Part shown: positions 1-4,981 of the stretch, piece by piece
Position numbering within the stretch: the first letter of the stretch is position 1
Layout of the letters: every line of letters begins with the position of its first letter
Assembly (NCBI GenBank): GCA_013816415.1
Contig: JACDEN010000180.1
Location: forward strand, 1 to 6,169
Direction: 5' to 3'
DNA length: 6,169 bases
Source: Planctomycetota bacterium
Lineage (GTDB): Bacteria; Planctomycetota; UBA11346
The notes under the pieces: generated by a model
The model's database searches: none
What the model was told of the DNA's origin: nothing
What the model saw: the letters and a program-made list of their open reading frames with translations, nothing else
Program-made: the position numbers and the translations under genes

Positions 1-170
1 GCTGGCGCGAGCACCGCTTCCCGAGCGGAAAGATCGCCGGCCACGGCAACGACACCATGGCGCGTAAGATCGACGGCAACCCCGACTACTCGGATCCGAT
101 CGTCTGCCCGACGCTGTGGCGCGGCCGCATCGCCGAGAACCGCACCATGGAGTCGGCCGCGTCGGCCTGA
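1..170 (+). CDS. C-terminal fragment of an unrecognised protein
   Basis: An open frame enters from the left edge (first full codon at base 3) and ends at a TGA at 168-170, giving the last 55 residues of a protein. I judge it real because only about three of the 55 codons end in A or T, the same strong third-position G/C bias as the confirmed genes here. The fragment reads like the end of a soluble globular protein, rich in Asp, Asn, Gly and Arg, with the stretches HGNDTMARKIDGNPDYSDP and PTLWRGRIAENRTMES. There is no membrane segment or sorting signal at this end. I do not recognise the family, so no function is given. It converges on the arabinofuranosidase gene, leaving 31 bases between the two stop codons with no clear terminator. 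Confidence 0.72.
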   Translation, partial: WREHRFPSGKIAGHGNDTMARKIDGNPDYSDPIVCPTLWRGRIAENRTMESAASA

Positions 171-201
171 GCACGGACCGGCGGACGGCATCCACCTCGG
201 A

Positions 202-2115
202 TCATCCCAGGCGGATCGTCACCAGCACCATCCCGAAGCGCGGGACCCCGATCGGCCACGATTCACCGGCATCGCGATCCACGCGGAGCATCCGCTCCTG
301 CAGCGGCCGATCGGGCGTGGTATCGACGGACGACAGCACCAGGACCTCGGCCTGCACCGGACCGCTCCCGGGTACGGTGATGTCGACGCGGTGGTCGTGT
401 CCCGGGTCGTGGCTCACGATCGTCACGCAGACGCGCCGGCCATCGGCGCTGAGCGATGCGCACGCGTCGACCTCGCCCGAGGTGGTGCGCAGCGGGATCA
501 GCCGCTGTCCGTGATGCGCTCGGAACATCCGGTATGCCTGTCCCACCGGGGTGAAGCTGGCCGAGAACGGCCCGACGGCGATCGCGCCTTCATTGATCGG
601 TTGGAAATAGGTCACGAGCGTCAGCCCCACGCGCTCGAAGTCGCGGCAGAAGAGATTCAGCATGGCCGCGGTGAAGGCGCCATCGACGGGACCGACATGC
701 CACTCGTGCTTGGAGGGCGCCGCGAACCACTCGTGCCACAGATTCCATTCGTCGAGCGCGATGCCGATGGTCTTGCCGCCGGCATTGGCGTCGATGCGCT
801 CGCGCATCACGGTCAGCTTGTCGCGCTCCTCGTTCGACGCGGCGTCGGCGAGACGCTTATAGGATGCGACGTCGTGGCCTTCCGGGCGGACGTATTCATG
901 TCCCGACAGGTAATCGACATGCTGGCCCGCGCGCGCCACCACGATGGTGTCCCAGGTCGGGGCCGGGATGCCGACCACGGTGATGATGATGGTGGGATCG
1001 ACGCGCCTCATCGCCGGCGCGAACTGCGCGACGCGCTCGGCATAGACCTCGGCGGTGCAGTGCCCCTGCAGCATGTGCGCGCCCCACACCTCGTTGCCGA
1101 TGGACCAGTAGCGCACGCGGTAGGGCTCGGGATGGCCGCGCTCGGCGCGGACCCGGCCCCAGGTCGAATCGGCGGTGCCGTTGCAGTACTCGAGCCAGGC
1201 GACGGCGTCGTCGACGGTGCCGAAATCCTGCGGGCGACAGTTGACGGTGATGAACGGTTCCGCCTTGAGCTCGCGGCAGAGGGCGATGAATTCGTCGATG
1301 GCGAGTTCGTGGAAGTCGCAGCTGTCCGAGAACGGCAGGACCTCGGACATGCCCAGACGGATGGTCGGGCGGCGGTCGACCGGCAGCAGGCCATCCTGCC
1401 AGCGGTAGTCGAGGCTGAAGTTGCCGCCCGGCCAGCGCAGCATCGGCACCGACATCTCGCGCAGGAGCTCGACGACGTCGCGGCGCAGCCCAAGGACGTG
1501 GTCGCTCGGCAGCAGCGAGACCGCGCCGAACCACGCGGTGACCGGCCCGGCCACGGTCAGTTCGAGGCGCGCATCCGGGTCGCGATGCGCGACGGTCAGA
1601 TCGAGGTCGACCTCGCGCCAGTCGCCGGCAGCCACCGGCACCGCGCGCCGCATCTGCTCGCGCGTTCCCGCCGCATCCGATACGCGCATGGTCAGGGTCG
1701 CCGCGCGATCGACCTTCACGCACACGCGCAGCCGGTACGACCGGCCCTGCTCCAACGCCAGCCCGCCTTGGGCGATGCCGGCGGTGGTCGCGCCGTCGAT
1801 GATGAGTCGCTGCGATTCGCTGCCGGCATAGCCGATGTAGCGGTCGTGCGCATAGCGCGCGCCCGAGCCGACGGCTGACCATCTCGCGACCACGCCATCC
1901 GCACCGATGCGGCCCTGGCTCTCGACCGGCGCGCCGGCGGTATCGCGCAGCTGGACCTCGCCCGCGAACTTGCGGTTGGCGATCAGCTGCGCGCTCAATC
2001 CCCGCCACATCGCGCGTCGCGTGTGCTCGATGTTGTGGCCGAACAGGAACGGGCTGATCACCGCCCCCGCGAGCGCGGGATCGCAGACGATGGAGGGCAC
2101 AGGCGATGTCGGCAT
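202..2115 (-). CDS. GH51-type alpha-L-arabinofuranosidase
   Basis: Predicted 637-residue glycoside hydrolase of the GH51 type, expected to release terminal alpha-L-arabinofuranose from arabinoxylan, arabinan or their oligosaccharides by a retaining mechanism. Seen: the N-terminal signature FGHNIEHTRRAMWRG (25-39); a beta-sandwich-like insert at about 77-203 resembling a CBM4/9 carbohydrate-binding fold; then the (beta/alpha)8 barrel from about 205, with LRWPGGN at 226-232, the acid/base Glu342 in SIGNEVWG and the nucleophile Glu456 in LDEWNLW. Residues from about 540 form the C-terminal beta domain. Start choice: ATG at 2113-2115 follows GAGG at 2121-2124 by five bases, and the conserved domain begins shortly after. 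The frame stays open to a GTG at 2445, but the added 110 codons show no family similarity I recognise and only about two thirds G/C at third positions, against 19 of 20 in a sample inside the gene. No signal peptide is visible from the chosen start, so a cytoplasmic enzyme acting on imported oligosaccharides is likely. It is divergent from the esterase gene. Exact substrate is unknown. Confidence 0.9.
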   Translation of the reverse strand: MPTSPVPSIVCDPALAGAVISPFLFGHNIEHTRRAMWRGLSAQLIANRKFAGEVQLRDTAGAPVESQGRIGADGVVARWSAVGSGARYAHDRYIGYAGSESQRLIIDGATTAGIAQGGLALEQGRSYRLRVCVKVDRAATLTMRVSDAAGTREQMRRAVPVAAGDWREVDLDLTVAHRDPDARLELTVAGPVTAWFGAVSLLPSDHVLGLRRDVVELLREMSVPMLRWPGGNFSLDYRWQDGLLPVDRRPTIRLGMSEVLPFSDSCDFHELAIDEFIALCRELKAEPFITVNCRPQDFGTVDDAVAWLEYCNGTADSTWGRVRAERGHPEPYRVRYWSIGNEVWGAHMLQGHCTAEVYAERVAQFAPAMRRVDPTIIITVVGIPAPTWDTIVVARAGQHVDYLSGHEYVRPEGHDVASYKRLADAASNEERDKLTVMRERIDANAGGKTIGIALDEWNLWHEWFAAPSKHEWHVGPVDGAFTAAMLNLFCRDFERVGLTLVTYFQPINEGAIAVGPFSASFTPVGQAYRMFRAHHGQRLIPLRTTSGEVDACASLSADGRRVCVTIVSHDPGHDHRVDITVPGSGPVQAEVLVLSSVDTTPDRPLQERMLRVDRDAGESWPIGVPRFGMVLVTIRLG

Positions 2116-2120
2116 GCGGT

Positions 2121-2124
2121 CCTC
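2121..2124 (-). promoter_or_regulatory. Ribosome binding site deciding the GH51 start
   Basis: GAGG on the minus strand, five bases before the ATG at 2113-2115. A competing in-frame ATG at 2362-2364 also has a fair site, GGAG at 2372-2375 with seven bases of spacing, so the ribosome site alone does not settle the start. The shorter form is preferred because the conserved GH51 signature starts about 25 residues after it and the upstream codons lack the gene's third-position bias. Confidence 0.5.
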
Positions 2125-2186
2125 GGCGGCAGTCGGGACCTGGTCCAGACTGCTGATGGGCGGATGTGGCAGATCGGGGATATACC

Positions 2187-2212
2187 CGGTGATGGCACCC
2201 GTTGAATCACCG
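2187..2212. repeat. Inverted repeat in the GH51 leader
   Basis: CGGTGAT at 2187-2193 pairs perfectly with ATCACCG at 2206-2212 around a 12-base loop. It lies about 70 bases before the GH51 start on the transcribed side and could form an RNA hairpin or be a protein-binding dyad. A stem this short can arise by chance in GC-rich DNA. Confidence 0.3.
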
Positions 2213-2382
2213 AGCGAGACCCGCGCGGCCCCGCTGCCGTGGGGCGCATCCTGCGGGCCGAACCTGGTAATCGGACTGGTCGCGCTGGCATCGAGGAACC
2301 GAGCACTCCGGCCCACCGCTTGCAGTCCTGGGGGTTCTTGGCGCGCCCTTCGTGTGTGAGACATGGCGCAGCTCCAGGTGGC

Positions 2383-2396
2383 CGGCGGATCCGCCG
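2383..2396. promoter_or_regulatory. 14-base perfect palindrome, possible operator
   Basis: CGGCGGATCCGCCG at 2383-2396 is identical to its own reverse complement with no spacer. It sits in the intergenic region, about 270 bases from the GH51 start and 230 from the esterase start. A dimeric regulator site controlling both genes is possible, but I do not recognise it as the site of a named family and the distances are long for a simple operator. Chance occurrence in GC-rich DNA is a real alternative. Confidence 0.3.
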
Positions 2397-2510
2397 TCTG
2401 TCCTGATGCCGCTTCACCGCACCGTCTTACGTCGGTGCACGCCACACCGTCCGCGGCCGCAGCGAAGCGATCCTGTCGGAAACCGCATCGCCGCTACCAT
2501 GTCCGCTGCG

Positions 2511-2552
2511 ATAAAATGCGATTTTTCCCGTCGTTCTTAGCATCATTTACTG
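2511..2552. promoter_or_regulatory. AT-rich patch, candidate promoter region
   Basis: This is the most AT-rich stretch of the intergenic region, about 75 to 115 bases before the esterase start. It includes ATAAAAT at 2511-2517, resembling a -10 element, and a dyad of AAAAT and ATTTT around GCG at 2513-2525. No good -35 box at normal spacing was found on either strand, so neither the strand nor the start site of transcription is assigned. Confidence 0.3.
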
Positions 2553-2591
2553 GGCGAACCGTGGCGGCGGTCCGCTAGGCTGCACCATGCA

Positions 2592-2610
2592 TCCCGGACG
2601 AGATCCGGGA
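2592..2610 (+). promoter_or_regulatory. Leader hairpin next to the esterase ribosome binding site
   Basis: TCCCGGA (2592-2598) and TCCGGGA (2604-2610) are exact reverse complements around the 5-base loop CGAGA. The 3' arm ends three bases before the AGGAG ribosome binding site, so in mRNA the hairpin would sit just upstream of the ribosome footprint. It could influence translation or mRNA stability. It lacks the U-run of an intrinsic terminator. Confidence 0.4.
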
Positions 2611-2613
2611 GCC

Positions 2614-2618
2614 AGGAG
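2614..2618 (+). promoter_or_regulatory. Ribosome binding site of the esterase gene
   Basis: AGGAG six bases before the ATG at 2625-2627. This near-ideal site fixes the start, and the protein then begins with a clear signal peptide. Confidence 0.8.
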
Positions 2619-2624
2619 TCCACG

Positions 2625-4070
2625 ATGCTCAGAAGAATCCTTGTCGTCCTCGCGGCTGCGGCGCCCATCGGCGCGGCGACGACCATCCTCGACACCTTCG
2701 ATGCGATGACGGTGACGCAGCCGGCATCCTTGTGCACGGTGTCGCTGGTTCCGGCACGAACCGGGAACGGGATCCAACTCGCCTGGCAGACAGGATCGAA
2801 GTCCCTGTACGCGGGAGTGGCCGCCGGCAATGGATCTGCCGCATGGGATTCCGCCGCAGGCATCTCCTTCTGGGTCAAGGGCGATGGATCGGATCATCTC
2901 GGAGCGATCGAGTTCATCTGGAACGGCGATTATGCCCAACGCTATGCGGCCGCATTCCGCATCGACAGCACCGCGTGGACGAAGGTGATGATTCCGTGGA
3001 GCGATGTGCTGCCCGAGGTATCGAATGCCGGCAACGTCCCCCTCGACCCGGCGGGCGTGCACAAACCGTCGCTGCTGCAATCAATGGCTTTCGGCAAATG
3101 GTGGTATTGGCGGGATGATCTGGCCTGCACCTACATCGTCGACGACTTCGCCCTGGAATCGACGATCATCCAGGACACCAATTTCTACCGCCCCTCCGGC
3201 AGCCCGCTGGCCCGCGTGCGCGCCAAGCTGCAGGCCGGTCAGCCGATCTCGGTGGTGACGATGGGCGATTCGCTGACGGATTACCTGCACAATTCCAACA
3301 CTACCACCAACTGGCCGACCTATTTCAGGAACGGGGCCTTGTCCACCTACAGCTGCACCGCGACCGTGGTCAATCCGGCGATCGGTGGCACCACACTGCG
3401 CGCGAATGTGGTGATGCTGCCGAAATGGACGCAGATCACCACCACGCCGGATCTCGTCACCATCTTTTTCGGCGGCAACGACTGGGGCACGATCGGAGCG
3501 GTACCGCCGGACGGCATCCGCGGTCCGCAATTCCGCCTGGTGATCGCCGACGCCATCCGGCGCGTGCGACGGGCCACGCTCGGCACCGCCGATGTCATGG
3601 TCATGACGACCTGTCCCATGGATGTGCAATGGGATACGATGGCGGAGCTCGCCGACGCCGGACGCCTCGCCGCCGCCGATGAGAACGCTGGCGTGTGCGA
3701 TATCTGGAACGTCTTCCACACCTACGGCTCCACCCACTCGCAGCTCTTCGCATCCGACCAGGTGCATCTCAGCTCGACTGGGCAGCAGGTGGTCGCCACC
3801 GCGGTCCTGAATGCGATCAACGCCGGCGGCGGAACCACTACTGGGACAACCACCGGAACGCCGACCAGTACCAGCGGCTCCGGTACGAGCGGCACCAGCG
3901 GTACATCGACCTCGACCAGTTCGGGAAGCACGACCTCCGGGGTCACCGGCGGTACGGGTACCGTCACCGACACCGGTGGCACGGGATCGACGACCTGCGG
4001 ACTCGGAGGCGGTCTCGCCAGCTTGCTGACCTTGGCGACGCTGGCATGCGCCAGACGCCGTCGACGTTGA
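2625..4070 (+). CDS. Secreted, C-terminally anchored SGNH/GDSL esterase with CIA30-like domain
   Basis: A 481-residue exported hydrolase. Residues 1-18 form a Sec-type signal peptide (MLRR, then a hydrophobic Ala/Val/Leu core). Residues about 20-178 look like a CIA30/galactose-binding-like beta-sandwich, with ILDTFD at its start, a GISFWVKGDGSD stretch and YIVDDFALE at its end; such domains often bind carbohydrate. Residues about 185-400 are the SGNH hydrolase: GDSLTDY with the nucleophile Ser216, a block II Gly near NPAIGG (250-255), GGND with Asn285, and SDQVHLS with Asp378 and His381. All catalytic blocks are present, so it should be active on acyl esters, perhaps acetyl groups on plant polysaccharide; the substrate is inferred. 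Residues 401-457 are a linker with 53 of 57 residues Ser, Thr or Gly. The end has Cys458, a short Gly-rich and hydrophobic segment and five Arg, like MYXO-CTERM or GlyGly-CTERM sorting tails. The gene is divergent from the GH51 gene, suggesting shared use in polysaccharide breakdown. Confidence 0.88.
   Translation: MLRRILVVLAAAAPIGAATTILDTFDAMTVTQPASLCTVSLVPARTGNGIQLAWQTGSKSLYAGVAAGNGSAAWDSAAGISFWVKGDGSDHLGAIEFIWNGDYAQRYAAAFRIDSTAWTKVMIPWSDVLPEVSNAGNVPLDPAGVHKPSLLQSMAFGKWWYWRDDLACTYIVDDFALESTIIQDTNFYRPSGSPLARVRAKLQAGQPISVVTMGDSLTDYLHNSNTTTNWPTYFRNGALSTYSCTATVVNPAIGGTTLRANVVMLPKWTQITTTPDLVTIFFGGNDWGTIGAVPPDGIRGPQFRLVIADAIRRVRRATLGTADVMVMTTCPMDVQWDTMAELADAGRLAAADENAGVCDIWNVFHTYGSTHSQLFASDQVHLSSTGQQVVATAVLNAINAGGGTTTGTTTGTPTSTSGSGTSGTSGTSTSTSSGSTTSGVTGGTGTVTDTGGTGSTTCGLGGGLASLLTLATLACARRRRR
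3825..3995 (+). repeat. Low-complexity Ser/Thr/Gly linker coding region
   Basis: This DNA encodes residues 401-457 of the esterase, of which 53 are Ser, Thr or Gly; the exceptions are Pro413, Val440, Val447 and Asp449. Loose tandem units such as TTTG and TSG recur, so the tract may vary in length between strains. It probably spaces the catalytic domain from the membrane and may carry O-linked sugars; the latter is inference. Confidence 0.7.
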
Positions 4071-4182
4071 CCATGGACCGGGGCGTTTGCTCCGCGCACC
4101 AGCGGTCGATTGATTGAAGCGGAAGTTCGTGCTCAGGGATTAGCACCGGCCAGATCATCTCGGGGCAGCGTCCACGGGACCC

Positions 4183-4208
4183 GCTCGCGGGCATCACGAC
4201 GCGCGAGC
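4183..4208. repeat. Inverted repeat over the dioxygenase stop codon
   Basis: GCTCGCG (4183-4189) and CGCGAGC (4202-4208) pair perfectly around a 12-base loop that includes the dioxygenase stop codon at 4194-4196. It lies at the convergent end of the esterase and dioxygenase genes, so it could help end transcription in either direction. No T-run follows on either strand, so it is not a standard intrinsic terminator. The rest of the 123 bases between the two stop codons shows nothing else clear. Confidence 0.22.
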
Positions 4209-4880
4209 CAGGACGATATCGAAACGGGCACGGTGATAGCTCTGGGTTCCCACCGCTTGCTCGTGCAGTTCGACGATCAGCGAGGGCTTGATGAAGGCAT
4301 CCGTATCGTTGTGGAGCTCGCCGCGGAAATAGAGCTGCGTGACCAGAGGTTTGCAGCCACGGGCGGTCACGCGGTAGTGGACATGGCGCGGGCGCCAGGT
4401 GCGTTCATCGAGCCGATAAGCTCCCGGGCGGATGGTCTCGAATTCGTAATACCCGGCAGCATCTGTGATCATCCGCGCCCGGTAGGCGAAGGAGCCGGGT
4501 GCCGGTGGCTTCGCGGGATCCTCGTTGTCGTAGTGACCGGCGGCGTCGGCGTGCCAGATATCGATGCACGCATCTGGAATCGGGGCGCGGGATTCGAGAC
4601 CATAGACGCAGCCGCCGACGAGGAGCACCGAACCGGGCGCGAGCGGCGGGCTCACCTTTGCGCGGAACGGAGCTCCGGGGCGGTGGTATGGTCCGAGGAT
4701 ATTGTCCTCGGTGGCTGCCCACACGCTCGGCGGATCCCCGATGGGCGGATGAATCGGGCCCGGGAAGGATCCGCTGGCCTCGGTGGCGGCCCACGAGGTG
4801 GGGACGGATGCGGTCCCCATCACTCCAAGGGCGGCCATGGATCTCAGGAATGATCGACGATCGATCGGTTCGTTGCGCAC
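4194..4880 (-). CDS. Tat-exported intradiol ring-cleavage dioxygenase-like protein
   Basis: A 228-residue member of the intradiol dioxygenase superfamily (protocatechuate 3,4-dioxygenase/catechol 1,2-dioxygenase fold), which uses non-haem Fe(III) to open aromatic diols between the two hydroxyls. Seen: a twin-arginine signal DRRSFLR at 7-13, a hydrophobic stretch and a likely cleavage after Ala31; ILGPYHRPGAPFRAKV at 61-76; and the four expected iron ligands Tyr117 (in GHYDN), Tyr155 (in RPGAY), His166 and His168 (in RPRHVH). All ligands are present, so catalysis is plausible. The protein is a single compact domain and lacks the N-terminal helical dimer domain of catechol 1,2-dioxygenases. The GTG start at 4878-4880 is preceded by TGGAGGT at 4889-4895, nine bases away from GGAGG, and gives a proper Tat signal. 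It lies 101 bases downstream of topA on the same strand; co-transcription is possible but no functional link is evident. WAATE occurs twice, at 30-34 and 54-58. The substrate is unknown, and no other aromatic-degradation gene is in view. Confidence 0.87.
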   Translation of the reverse strand: MRNEPIDRRSFLRSMAALGVMGTASVPTSWAATEASGSFPGPIHPPIGDPPSVWAATEDNILGPYHRPGAPFRAKVSPPLAPGSVLLVGGCVYGLESRAPIPDACIDIWHADAAGHYDNEDPAKPPAPGSFAYRARMITDAAGYYEFETIRPGAYRLDERTWRPRHVHYRVTARGCKPLVTQLYFRGELHNDTDAFIKPSLIVELHEQAVGTQSYHRARFDIVLARAS

Positions 4881-4888
4881 GACGAGGG

Positions 4889-4895
4889 ACCTCCA
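4889..4895 (-). promoter_or_regulatory. Ribosome binding site deciding the dioxygenase GTG start
   Basis: TGGAGGT on the minus strand, placed upstream of a GTG start at 4878-4880. This strong site supports GTG as the initiator, and the resulting N-terminus carries the twin-arginine motif seven residues in. The 101-base gap to topA shows no convincing -35/-10 pair. Confidence 0.7.
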
Positions 4896-4981
4896 ACGGG
4901 GATCATCGCACGTCCCGCGAATCCGCGCGTAACCAACGTGTCACCGGGTCAGGGCCGCACGCGCCGGGAGCGGTGTCCTGA

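Larger units (their letters stand above)
2116..2624. other. Divergent intergenic region between GH51 gene and esterase gene
   Basis: A 509-base non-coding stretch, if the arabinofuranosidase starts at 2115. It must hold the promoters of both divergent genes. It contains a perfect 14-base palindrome (2383-2396), a 7-base-pair inverted repeat in the GH51 leader (2187-2212), an AT-rich patch with a small dyad (about 2511-2552) and a perfect hairpin directly before the esterase ribosome binding site (2592-2610). Small open frames exist on both strands, but none shows convincing coding bias or a recognisable product. No tRNA, riboswitch or known small RNA was recognised. The part from 2116 to 2445 is also open in the GH51 frame, so an N-terminally extended form cannot be fully excluded. 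Confidence 0.65.

Noticed and set aside
391..1878. Long plus-strand open frame of 495 codons opposite the GH51 gene
   Set aside because: It is the antisense shadow of a high-GC gene with clear GH51 motifs on the minus strand. Its product is a compositionally biased Arg/Ala/His/Asp-rich sequence with no recognisable domain.
2547..3080. Minus-strand frames across the esterase start
   Set aside because: They oppose a gene with a strong ribosome site, signal peptide and conserved domain, and their products are biased and unrecognisable.
4076..4107. Possible terminator hairpin after the esterase gene
   Set aside because: Only a 5-base stem (GACCG with CGGTC) over a long loop and no T-run; not distinguishable from chance.
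3695..4117. Alternative plus-strand frame through the linker, rich in Arg and His
   Set aside because: It is the frame-shifted reading of a Ser/Thr/Gly repeat tract, and the true frame contains the catalytic Asp378/His381 block directly before it.
4110..4853. Plus-strand open frame of 247 codons opposite the dioxygenase
   Set aside because: The minus-strand frame holds the Tat signal and all four iron ligands. The plus-strand product matches nothing and is explained by high GC content.
4896..4950. Possible promoter for the dioxygenase (TTGGTT and GATGAT on the minus strand)
   Set aside because: The spacing between the two boxes is about 23 bases, too long for a standard sigma-70 promoter, and no alternative pair fits better.
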